This document shows, in pieces, positions 7,505 to 16,600 of a stretch of DNA of 39,553 nt. The DNA is from CAZHAX01 sp964530325. GTDB taxonomy: Bacteria; Chloroflexota; Anaerolineae; B4-G1. Below the pieces are notes generated by a model. It did no database searches and was not told the origin of the DNA. It worked only from the letters and a program-made list of their open reading frames with translations. Numbering within the stretch: position 1 is the stretch's first letter; each line of letters opens with the position of its first letter. A program made the position numbers and the translations under genes. The stretch covers positions 1 to 39,553 of the forward strand of contig CAZHAX010000026.1 of the NCBI GenBank assembly GCA_964530325.1. Reading direction: 5' to 3'.

Positions 7505-7887
7505 CTCCATCGAGCCAGGTGGAATCGAGGCCAGAGGGCTTCCCCGCCGGTATCGCTTCGCGCATGCGAGAGATGCCCCGATCCCCATCCACAGTCACCG
7601 TTTCCAGACGGTCGCCAGCCAGACGACGTCCGTCCTCCGGCCTGCTCCTTGTCCATCCAGAGCTGCAGGCCTCCTCTCGATCCAGGACCGGACGACGGGC
7701 TGATGAGTAGCCCGTGGCCTAGACGAAGAGGGACAACCCGTCGCTGCTGAAGCCCTCTCGGGTCACGCTATCTCAGGGTTGGGAGAGGCCACTCACCCCG
7801 GATCGGTCCCGCCACGCTGGAGCTCCCACCAGGAAGCCCCGAATCGTTCACTTCTGAACCAAAACCGGCACAATAGGATGGGAATCG

Positions 7888-7916
7888 TTGACTGCGGTCC
7901 AGCGCTATGGTAGGAT
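7888..7916 (+). promoter_or_regulatory. Possible orphan promoter
   Basis: TTGACT (7888-7893) and TAGGAT (7911-7916) are separated by 17 bases. No gene starts within 300 bases downstream, so it could drive a small RNA or a long leader for the 8245 gene, or be chance. Confidence 0.35.
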
Positions 7917-8197
7917 GGGATGCGGGCAGCCTGGCCCGGCTGCCTGATACGTGCCTCGACAGGCCAGATGCGGCGCGGTCACGGTATCGTTTCGCGCCCG
8001 GTGACTGAGTCGCCCATGAGATGTGCCTGTGCTGGGCCCGCGCCGCTTCGACTGTCTTCCCCCGGCGGCACGGCGCCATCGGCGGCGAGCGGAGCTGAGG
8101 GCCGCCCGTCGGCAACAGGGGGTCGACTGACCAGATTTCATCATACAGACGGTAAGCGAGACAGCAGCCGGCCCGAAGGAGACAGTCGTCCGCTGGC

Positions 8198-8225
8198 TTG
8201 ACAAGGATACTTCCTCGGATAGAAT
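8198..8225 (+). promoter_or_regulatory. Predicted sigma-70 promoter of the chaperonin-like gene
   Basis: TTGACA (8198-8203) and TAGAAT (8220-8225) are spaced by 16 bases. Transcription would start near 8232, only about 13 bases before ATG 8245, giving a very short leader. Confidence 0.65.
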
Positions 8226-8244
8226 CGACTGAGGCCCCAGAAGA

Positions 8245-9900
8245 ATGGCCACTAGCCGGGTGCCGTACCGTATGACGAGTCGTCGAACCCCAAGAGTCGT
8301 CTTCCAGCCGGCCGCTTACCGCGGCATGCAGAGGGGCATCAACCAGATAGTTGATGCCGTTCGCCCAACGTTGGGCCCACTGCCGCGCGTGGTGGCCATC
8401 GAGCGAGTTGGTTGGGACGGGCATCCGCCGCAGCTGTTCGACGACGGCGGCCTCATCGCCAGGCGCATCTTCGAACTGCCCAACCGGGGCGAGGACGTGG
8501 GAGCGATGTTCGCTCGCCAGGTCCTGTGGCAGCTGCACGAGCGAGTCGGCGACGGCACGGCAACCGCCGCAGTGCTCATGCAGGCGGTCTTCAACGAGGG
8601 CGTGCGCTACATCATCTCCGGCGGCGACGCCATGAAGCTGCGCAAGCACCTCGAAGACGGCATGCAGGTCGTGGTCGGCCAGCTCTCCCAGATGTCTACT
8701 GCCGTCGAGGGAGAGGAGATGCTGGCCCAGGTCGCGGAGACGGTCTGCCACGACCCGCCCTTGGCCAGAATGCTGGGAGAGATATTCGATATCATCGCAG
8801 AGTACGGCCAGCTGGACGTGCGTGCAGGCCGCACCCGTGAACTGGAACGGGAATACGTGGAAGGCATGTTCTGGGAGGCCGGCGTCTTCTCGCGCCGCAT
8901 GATCTCCAGTCGCCCAGAAGCCAGGGCGGAGATGCAGAACGCCGCCATTCTGGTCAGCGACCTTGATATCCAGGATCGACGTCAGCTCGTGCCCCTGCTG
9001 GAGAGCTGTGGGCGCGCCCGCATCGGCTCGCTCCTGATAATCGCCTCCCGGCTGTCGGACGACGCCGCCGCTCTCTTGCTGGGGACCAGCAGAGACCCGG
9101 ACAAGTTCCAGGCGGTGGCTGTGCGAATGCCCGTAGACAGCACCGGCTCGATCGCCGCCATTGAGGACCTGGCTGTCCTCACCGGAGCGGAACCGCTGGT
9201 TCGGGAGGCGGGAAGCAGCCTGAAGGGGTTCAGGGTCGAGCGGCTAGGCCGCGCCCGCAGGGCCTGGGCGGAGCGCTTCCGCTTCGGCATCGTCGGTGGC
9301 AGCGGCGACCCTCGCGCCCTGCGCCAGCACATCGCCAGCCTCCGCCAGCTCTTCGCCCAGACGGCGGAGCTGAGCGATCGCCAGAGACTGCAGCAGCGCA
9401 TCGGCAGGCTCATGGGCGGATCGGCAACGCTGTGGGTGGGAAGCGAGTCGCAGGCGAGCATAGAATCGCGCGAGGAGCTGGCCAAGCGGACTGCGGCTGC
9501 CTTGAGAACGGCCATCCTTGGTGGCGTGGTGCCGGGCGGTGGCGTCTCGCTGCTCTCCTGCCGGACCGCCCTGCGAGAGAAGCTGGCCCGCTGCGACGAT
9601 CCGGACGAGCGGGCCGCCTACCGCATCCTTGCCCGGGCCATCGAGGCGCCGACCCGCACGATCCTCAGCAATGCCGGGTATGACAGTGGCGCTGCCCTGG
9701 CCAAGATTGAGCACGCCGGACCGGGCCACGGCTTCGACGTTACGTCCGGGCAGATCGTTGATGCCGCTCAGGCCGGCATCCTCGACTCCACGGGGGTACT
9801 GCAGGCCGCTGTGCAGAGCGCAATCAGGGGCGCGGCGCTCGCGCTGACCGTCGACGTCTGCGTCCATCACAGGAACCCGGCGAAGGCAAATCGCCCTTAG
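8245..9900 (+). CDS. Divergent GroEL-like (Cpn60 family) chaperonin paralog
   Basis: 551 residues, close to the 548 of E. coli GroEL and collinear with it. Recognisable landmarks are YRGMQRGINQIVDAVRPTLG (25-44), FDDGGLIARRI (65-75, matching the GroEL segment with Asp52), GDGTATAAVLMQ (102-113, matching GDGTTTATVLAQ with Asp87), GGVVPGGGVSLL near 425-436, and an equatorial C-terminal part. Asp87 and Asp52 equivalents are kept, but aligning back from VVPGGG places Arg415 where GroEL has Asp398, the residue needed for ATP hydrolysis. The usual Gly-Gly-Met tail is absent. No GroES gene is adjacent. It is therefore probably a specialised or hydrolysis-impaired paralog, not the housekeeping chaperonin. 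The stop overlaps nothing, and the next gene begins 27 bases later. Confidence 0.85.
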   Translation: MATSRVPYRMTSRRTPRVVFQPAAYRGMQRGINQIVDAVRPTLGPLPRVVAIERVGWDGHPPQLFDDGGLIARRIFELPNRGEDVGAMFARQVLWQLHERVGDGTATAAVLMQAVFNEGVRYIISGGDAMKLRKHLEDGMQVVVGQLSQMSTAVEGEEMLAQVAETVCHDPPLARMLGEIFDIIAEYGQLDVRAGRTRELEREYVEGMFWEAGVFSRRMISSRPEARAEMQNAAILVSDLDIQDRRQLVPLLESCGRARIGSLLIIASRLSDDAAALLLGTSRDPDKFQAVAVRMPVDSTGSIAAIEDLAVLTGAEPLVREAGSSLKGFRVERLGRARRAWAERFRFGIVGGSGDPRALRQHIASLRQLFAQTAELSDRQRLQQRIGRLMGGSATLWVGSESQASIESREELAKRTAAALRTAILGGVVPGGGVSLLSCRTALREKLARCDDPDERAAYRILARAIEAPTRTILSNAGYDSGAALAKIEHAGPGHGFDVTSGQIVDAAQAGILDSTGVLQAAVQSAIRGAALALTVDVCVHHRNPAKANRP

Positions 9901-9927
9901 CCGGATCACAATCGTGGGCACGGCACG

Positions 9928-10866
9928 ATGACAGAAGAGACTCCGGACGTCACCTACGCCATGGCCGCTTCCCCCAGCTTCTCCAGGGACGGGATCTGCT
10001 TCGCCGGCCGACTGAGCGGCCTCTATCGATCCGACGACGGTGGCAATACATGGCGCTCCGCCTACGAGGCCATGAAGCTCGATGCTCCCCTGGCTACACC
10101 GGCTGTGGTCGTCTCGCCCGCCTTCGAGTCCGACGGCGTCGTCTTCGCCGGCGTCCTCGGAGGAGTCCTCCGCTCCTCCGATGGCGGGGAGACCTGGATG
10201 GCCAGCACCCTGCCCCCGCCGCCGCCCCTGGTATCCGCTCTGGTCATCTCGCCCGCGTTCGCCGGGGACGGCCTCGTGCTGGCGGCGACGGCCGAGGCCG
10301 GCGTCTTTCGGTCAGCCGATCGCGGCGGGCGGTGGGAGGGATGGAACTTCGGCCTTCTCGATCTGAACGTGCTGTCGATAGCCATCTCGCCTGCATTCGC
10401 CGATGACGAGACCCTCTTCGTCGGCACGGAAAGCGGCATCTTCCGGAGCACAAACGGCGGGCGGGCCTGGCGGGAGGTAAGCTTCCCCGCGGAGTGGGCG
10501 AAGGTACTGAGCCTGGCCATCTCACCTGCCTACAGCGATGACGGCATCGTCTTCGCCGGCACAGAGTCCTCCGGGCTATTCCGCTCTGAAGATCGGGGCA
10601 AGACGTGGGGCCGCCTGGAGCACGGGATCGAGGATGATGCAGTCAATGCCATCCTGCTTTCACCCAAGTTCCCCGCCGAGTCGGCTGTTCTGGCCGGGTT
10701 GAGCACCGCCATGCGCCTATCGCGTGATGGTGGCCAGTCCTGGTCGGACTGGAAGCCCGGTTTCCCCGGCGAGCGGCGATTGGTCAGTCTGGCAGCACCA
10801 TCCGGGCTAGACGACGGCGCCCCGCTGCTCGTCGGGCTTGGACAAGGGGGCGTTAAGCGAATCTAG
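9928..10866 (+). CDS. Asp-box (BNR) repeat beta-propeller-like protein
   Basis: 312 residues built of about six repeats, each with an Asp-box of the S-x-D-x-G-x-x-W type: SDDGGNTW, SSDGGETW, SADRGGRW, STNGGRAW, SEDRGKTW and SRDGGQSW. Between them recur phrases like ISPAF..D..(V/L)F.GT, giving a roughly 45-residue period typical of sortilin/VPS10-like or BNR propellers. No signal peptide or membrane span is present, so it is probably cytoplasmic, unlike secreted sialidases. It starts 27 bases after the chaperonin-like gene and is likely co-transcribed with it. This suggests the propeller is a partner or client, but the function is not known. The start at ATG 9928 lacks a strong Shine-Dalgarno sequence. 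Confidence 0.8.
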   Translation: MTEETPDVTYAMAASPSFSRDGICFAGRLSGLYRSDDGGNTWRSAYEAMKLDAPLATPAVVVSPAFESDGVVFAGVLGGVLRSSDGGETWMASTLPPPPPLVSALVISPAFAGDGLVLAATAEAGVFRSADRGGRWEGWNFGLLDLNVLSIAISPAFADDETLFVGTESGIFRSTNGGRAWREVSFPAEWAKVLSLAISPAYSDDGIVFAGTESSGLFRSEDRGKTWGRLEHGIEDDAVNAILLSPKFPAESAVLAGLSTAMRLSRDGGQSWSDWKPGFPGERRLVSLAAPSGLDDGAPLLVGLGQGGVKRI

Positions 10867-11033
10867 TCCTGTTTGAACAGCCAAAGACGCGGTGCGGGCG
10901 CCTGCCTAGACGACTGCACGCCCGTTGCCCACGAGAACCCCAAGCTCCCCCGGCCCGCCGGCCTTCGCATCCCGACCATGCCACCAGCTCTGCTTCAGCG
11001 GATCGGCGGCGAGCCTGCCCTCCTGGAGAGCGG

Positions 11034-11039
11034 TATAAT
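11034..11039 (+). promoter_or_regulatory. Possible -10 box before the first sensor kinase
   Basis: TATAAT at 11034-11039 matches the -10 consensus and lies 55 bases before ATG 11094. No good -35 hexamer is at the right distance, so an activator-dependent promoter is possible. Confidence 0.35.
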
Positions 11040-11093
11040 AAACGCAGGCCGGCCGGGAGTACAGGAGGCGAGGCTTCCTGGCTTGAGCGGACA

Positions 11094-13535
11094 ATGGCCC
11101 AAGAGAAGAATGCACAACGCACGATTGGGTGCCTTTCAACGTGGTCCGTCTACGAAGGCACCGCCGTAGACTGGTACATACTCACCCTCTTTGAGGGTAT
11201 AGACGCTGCAGCGCGCGAACGTGACTGCAACCTCCTCCTCGGCTGCGGGATCAGCCTCCCAGATAGCCCTCGCGCCAGCCGAACCAGCTGGGCCGTGCCC
11301 AGCCCCGACGCCGACTTCGTCCCGGTAGGGCCCTGGAACACCGACGGGCTGATCATCATCCCGGACGATCTCGCCGGCTCGCAGCTCGAATACGTGCAGG
11401 GACTGATCGACTCCGGTTTCCCCATCATCCTCACCACTCCCGAGAAACCAGGACCGCTCGTCGCCGTCGACAACGCGGGAGGCATCCGCCAGGCCTTCGA
11501 CCATCTCCTGCAGCACGGGCACAGCCAGATCGCCTTCATCGCCGGCAAGAGCGACCGCGGTGGGGACACCACCGAGCGTCTGGCCGCCTTCCGCCAGGCC
11601 TTGAGCGACGCCGGCATCAAGGAGGACAACCGCCTCATCGCCTACGGCGAACACCGCCGCGAGGACGGCCGCATCGCCATGCAGAAGATCCTCGCCTCCG
11701 GCGCTCCGTTCAGCGCCGTGATGGCCAGCAACGATCTCTCCGCAATCGGAGCGATGGACGCGCTCGCTGAGGCAGGCCGGAGGATCCCGGAAGACGTAGC
11801 CGTCATCGGCTTCGACGACATCCTCGCCGCTCGCTCCCACCTCGCGCCCCTCACCACCGTCCGCAACCCTACCTTCGATCTCGGCCACCAGGCTGTCCTC
11901 TGCCTTCTCGACAGCATCGCCGGCACCCAGGCCGCCCACGCCGAAACGCGTGTGCCCACTCGCCTCGTCATCCGCCAGTCGTGCGGCTGCCGCCCGGAGA
12001 GCGCGCCGGTCACCACGTTCGCTGTCACGGCCGGCTCCAATCTGGAAAGCACCCAGGCCACCCTAGCTCAGGCGATGGCAGAGGCGGCTCTCCTCGAAGG
12101 GCACAGCGCTCCCGACCGGACAGTCGGGGCAGTGTGCTCGGATCTGGTGCGGGCCTTCACTTCCAGCCTGTCCGCCAACGATCCCACTCCATTCGACGCC
12201 GCTCTGCAAGGCCTCTTCGTTTGGGTCCAAGAGCAGAACGAAGACGCATACGCCTGGCACCCCGCGTTCTCTGCGCTGCGCAGTGGCGTGGCCAACCTGC
12301 TGCCGGAAATCCCGGAAGCGGACCTGGTGCTCGCCGATGCGATGATCGACCGGGCCCGCCTGGAGATCGCCCAACAGGTCCACCGCCAGGCCGCGGACAC
12401 CCTGCTATGCCACATGGAGATGGCCAATCGCGCAGGACTGATGACCTCTCAACTGCTCGGCGCCAAGGATACCTCCGCCACCGGGGACGTCCTGGCGCGC
12501 CACCTGCCGCAGCTGGGGATCGAGCACTTGGTCGCAGCGCTCTACGCCTCCCGTGACGACGACCCGCTGCCGGACTGCGACATCATACTCGACGCCGGAC
12601 TGGAGGAGACCGCCGTCGGCCGCCGGTTCGCGGCGCAGGACTTCCCACCGTCAGGCCTCTATCCGCCCCATTCGCCCTACCGTCTGGCGATCCTGCCGCT
12701 GGTGATCGACGACGACACTGCAGGTTTCGTCGCGCTGAGCGACACAAACCTGGAACCCTCCGCGGCGATCGTCCACAATCTCGCCTCGGCCCTGCAGCGT
12801 GGGCAGCTACTCGACGAAATGAAGCGAGCGCAGGGCGAGCTGGCCCGCTCCAACAAGGAGCTCGAACTCTTCGCCTACGTCGCCTCGCACGACCTACAGG
12901 AGCCGCTGCGCATGGTGCGCAGCTACGTGGAGCTACTGGAGCGGCGATACAAGGGCAGCCTCGACGATGAGGCGGATGAGTTCATCGGCTTCGCCATCGA
13001 CGGTGCCACGCGGATGCAGACACTGATCAACGACCTACTCGCCTACTCTCGCGTCGGCACCCGGGGCAAGCCTCTGGAGCCCACAGACAGCGGCGAGATC
13101 CTGAAGAACGCGCTGGCTAACCTGAGTGTGGCCATTGAGGAGAGCGGCGCGGAAGTAACGAGCGATGAGCTGCCCACAGTGATGGCGGACCCAACGCAGC
13201 TGGCACAGCTACTGCAGAACCTCATCGGCAATGCCGTGAAGTTTCGCGGCGACCGGGCGCCGAAGATCCACGTCGGAGCAGAGGCCGAGGGAGACGAATG
13301 GACCTATTCTGTCAGCGATAACGGCATCGGCATCGCGTCCGAGCACTTCGACCGCGTATTCATGATCTTCCAGCGGCTCCACACCAGAGAGGAATACGAG
13401 GGAACCGGCATAGGTCTCGCTGTATGCAAGAAGATAGTCGAACGGCACGGCGGCCGGATCTGGGTCGAATCCCGACCGGGCGAGGGGTCCACCTTCTACT
13501 TCACCCTGCCGCAGTCGCGGGACGCCACGCTCTGA
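11094..13535 (+). CDS. Cytoplasmic LacI-type ligand domain fused to a histidine kinase
   Basis: 813 residues. Residues 8-300 form a LacI/periplasmic-binding-like ligand domain (DGLIIIPDDL, AFDHLLQHGHSQIAFIAGKS, VAVIGFDDI, LVIRQSCGCRP) without the LacI DNA-binding helix-turn-helix. Residues about 315-575 form a mixed helical/GAF-like middle region. A short coiled coil leads into the HisKA domain with phospho-acceptor His599 (VASHDLQEPL) and a HATPase domain with NLIGNAVKF, DNGIGI and GTGIGLAVCKKI. There is no signal peptide or membrane span, so it should sense an imported sugar in the cytoplasm. It lacks a receiver, so phosphate must go to a separate protein or to its neighbour. It is a tandem paralog of the 13611 gene, 75 bases downstream, sharing nearly identical DNA at 11220-11372. 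Confidence 0.88.
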   Translation: MAQEKNAQRTIGCLSTWSVYEGTAVDWYILTLFEGIDAAARERDCNLLLGCGISLPDSPRASRTSWAVPSPDADFVPVGPWNTDGLIIIPDDLAGSQLEYVQGLIDSGFPIILTTPEKPGPLVAVDNAGGIRQAFDHLLQHGHSQIAFIAGKSDRGGDTTERLAAFRQALSDAGIKEDNRLIAYGEHRREDGRIAMQKILASGAPFSAVMASNDLSAIGAMDALAEAGRRIPEDVAVIGFDDILAARSHLAPLTTVRNPTFDLGHQAVLCLLDSIAGTQAAHAETRVPTRLVIRQSCGCRPESAPVTTFAVTAGSNLESTQATLAQAMAEAALLEGHSAPDRTVGAVCSDLVRAFTSSLSANDPTPFDAALQGLFVWVQEQNEDAYAWHPAFSALRSGVANLLPEIPEADLVLADAMIDRARLEIAQQVHRQAADTLLCHMEMANRAGLMTSQLLGAKDTSATGDVLARHLPQLGIEHLVAALYASRDDDPLPDCDIILDAGLEETAVGRRFAAQDFPPSGLYPPHSPYRLAILPLVIDDDTAGFVALSDTNLEPSAAIVHNLASALQRGQLLDEMKRAQGELARSNKELELFAYVASHDLQEPLRMVRSYVELLERRYKGSLDDEADEFIGFAIDGATRMQTLINDLLAYSRVGTRGKPLEPTDSGEILKNALANLSVAIEESGAEVTSDELPTVMADPTQLAQLLQNLIGNAVKFRGDRAPKIHVGAEAEGDEWTYSVSDNGIGIASEHFDRVFMIFQRLHTREEYEGTGIGLAVCKKIVERHGGRIWVESRPGEGSTFYFTLPQSRDATL
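11220..11372. repeat. Near-identical tract shared with the tandem paralog (copy A)
   Basis: This 153-base tract matches 13737-13889 with one mismatch (A/G), while flanking parts of the two genes differ much more. It points to recent gene conversion or selection on this part of the ligand domain. Confidence 0.9.
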
Positions 13536-13610
13536 ACCCTTGCCGTCCCATTGCTAGAACGCGACATGGCCGCTTGCCGAATCCGGTGCCTGTCCTTGGT
13601 TGAGGAGCGA

Positions 13611-16600
13611 ATGGCCCGAAAGAGGCACGTCCGTCCCACGATCGGATTCCTATCCACGTGGTCGGTCTACGAAGGCACTGCCATAGACTGGTACTCTCTC
13701 ACGCTGCTCGAGGGGATCACCTCGGCCGCCCGCGAGCGTGACTGCAACCTCCTCCTCGGCTGCGGGATCAGCCTCCCGGATAGCCCTCGCGCCAGCCGAA
13801 CCAGCTGGGCCGTGCCCAGCCCCGACGCCGACTTCGTCCCGGTAGGGCCCTGGAACACCGACGGGCTGATCATCATCCCGGACGATCTCTCCGGCGCCAG
13901 GCTCGACTACGTCCAGAACCTGGTCGATTCCGGCTTCCCCATCATCCTCACCACCGCCGAGAGACCAGGACCGCTGGTCGCCGTCGACAACGCCGGAGGC
14001 ATCCGCCAGGCCTTCGACCATCTCCGCCAGCACGGCCACAAGAAGATCGCCTTCATCGCCGGCAAGAGCCAGCGCGGTGGGGACACCACCGAGCGTCTAG
14101 CCGCCTTCCGCCAGGCCCTCAGCGACGCCGGCATCAAGGAGGACAAACGCCTCATCGCCTACGGCGAACACCGGCGCGAGGACGGCCGGATCGCCATGCA
14201 GAAGATCCTCGCCTCCGGCGCCCCCTTCACCGCCGTCTTGGCCAGCAACGACCTCTCCGGCATCGGCGCCATCGACGCCCTCACCAAGGCCGGCCACCGC
14301 ATCCCGGAAGACGTCGCCGTCATCGGCTTCGACGACATCCTCGCCGCCCGCTCCCACCTCCCTCCCCTCACCACCGTCCGCCACCCCACCTTCGACGTTG
14401 GCCGCCAGGCTCTCCTCTCCCTACTCGATAGCATCTCCGGTAGCCAGGCCGCCCATACGGAGACGCGCGTCCCCACTCGCCTGGTCATCCGCCAGTCGTG
14501 CGGCTGCCGCCCGGAGAGCGCGCCCGTCAAGACGCTGGTCGCTGCTGGCGACTCCAGCCTGCGCACCACCCAGGCTTCTCTGGCTCAGGCAATGGCTCAG
14601 GCCGCGCTGGTCGAAGCCCGTCACAGCACTCGCCAGAAGACCGAGGCGCTGTGCTCGAGCCTGGCCCGGGGCTTCACCTCCAGCCTCTCCTCCAACGATC
14701 CCGCGCCATTCGACTCCGCTCTACAGGAGCTCTTCGACTGGCTCGAAGAGCACGACGAGGACGCATATGCCTGGCACCCCGCCTTCTCCGCGCTACGCAA
14801 CGGCCTGGCCGGCCTGCTGCAGAGGTTCCCGCAGGCCGACCCTGTCCTTGCCGATGCGATGATCGACCGCGCCCGCCTCGGGATCGCCCAGCAGGTCCAC
14901 CGCCAGGCAGCGGACGCTTTGCAGAGCCACATGGATATGGCCAATCGCCTCGGACTCATGACCTCTCAACTGCTGGCCACTTCAGAGGCGGCCCACCCTT
15001 CTGAGGCATCGGCCATTCTGGCCCAGCACTTGCCCCAGCTGGGGATCGAACACGCAGTCGCGGCGCTCTACTCCTACAGCGACGACGAGCTGCCCACCTG
15101 CACGGTTCTGCTCGACGCCGGGCTGCCCGAAAGCGCGGTCGGCCGCCACTTCGCAGCGCAGGACTTCCCGCCCTCCGGCCTCTATCCGCCCGGTTCGCCC
15201 TACCGCCTGGCGCTGCTGCCCCTGGTCATAGACGCCGACACGACAGGCTTCGTCTCCCTCAGCGACACAGACCTGGAGCCGTGCGCAGCGATCGTCCATA
15301 ACCTGGCATCAGCGCTGCGCACCAGTGCCCTGTATCGAGACGCGCTCGAGGGGCGACGGCTGGCAGAGGAGGCGAACCGGCTTAAGAGCCGCTTCCTCTC
15401 TACGGTGAGCCACGAGCTCCGAGCGCCTCTGAATCTGATCACCGGGCTCAGCGCCGGCCTGCTGCGGGATGGTGAAATGGTGGGCTCGGAGAGATGCGCA
15501 GTCAACCAGGAGGACGTCGAACGCATCCTCACCAGCGCCCAACACCTTGACGCGCTGATCCGCGACGTGCTCGATCTGGCACGAAGCGAGGTAGGCCAGC
15601 TGAAGCTGGCCGCCGAGCCGCTGCACCTGACGGAGGTGCTGGAACCTGTGCTGGCCATAGGGCAAAGACTGGCGCGTGACAAGGAGCTGGAATGGCAAGC
15701 CTCGATCGCCGAGGACCTGCCGCGTGTGTGGGGGGACCGGACACGCCTGCGGCAGGTGGCCCTCAACCTGGTGCACAACGCCGTCAAGTTCACAGCTCGG
15801 GGCAAAGTGGCCGTGAGCGTGACGTCCGAGGACGAGAGAGTTCTGCTTTCCGTGCGGGACACAGGGCTGGGCATCCCGCCGGACGAACAGGAGTCGATCT
15901 TCGACGAGTTCAGCCAGTCCGAAAGAACGGCCACCCGAGGATATGGCGGCATGGGTTTGGGGCTGGCTATCTGCAAGCGGCTTATTGAGCTGCATGGCGG
16001 CGAGATCGGCGCACGCTCCTCCGGGGCGGAAGGTGAAGGCTCGACGTTCTACTTCACGCTGCCGGCGATGGCCCGCCAGCCGCTACCACTGGACGGCAAG
16101 TCGGCGTTGCCCCAGGTGGACCAGGTGCTCCTCCTGGTGAAGGACGTGCGGGCAGGAGGCCTGCTGCACGACTTCCTGGTTCAGCAAGGGCTGAACGTCA
16201 CAGCCCGCCAGGTAGGTGACGAGAAGGAGGAGAACTGGCTGCCCTGGCTCTTGGAGGCAGGAGCGGGAGCTGTGGTGCTCGATCGCGAACTGGCATCAGA
16301 GCAGGGCTGGAAGATCCTCAAGGTGTTGAAGGACAACAGGGAGACGCGCCAGGTGCCCGTCTTGTTCTATGGGCTCGACGCTGCCGGCAGCGGTTCGATG
16401 CTGGAGATCGACTATCTGACCAAGCCGATGGGCACGGCCGAACTGGCTGAAGCACTGGCCCGGACGCGTCTCCTGGAAGGGGCGGAAGGCGGCCAGGCAA
16501 AGAAGAAGATACTCGTGGTGGACGATGAGCCTGGCATTCTGCAGATGCATACTCGGATCGTCCAGTCGCAGTCGCCCAACTACCAGGTCCTGCAGGCGCG

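Larger units (their letters stand above)
7505..8244. other. Non-coding stretch between methyltransferase and chaperonin-like genes
   Basis: I find no credible protein gene in these 740 bases. A plus-strand frame at 7920-8201 has no ribosome binding site and low-complexity composition. The stretch does hold two possible plus-strand promoters (7888-7916 and 8198-8225) and several short inverted repeats around 7920-8020, such as GGCAGCC/GGCTGCC. Confidence 0.5.

Noticed and set aside
7920..8201. 93-codon plus-strand frame before the chaperonin-like gene
   Set aside because: No ribosome binding site, low-complexity Ser/Gly/Pro/Arg composition and no familiar motif.
7768..8751. 327-codon minus-strand frame covering the chaperonin upstream region
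   Set aside because: Half of it is antisense to the chaperonin-like gene and the rest has no recognisable motif or start signal.
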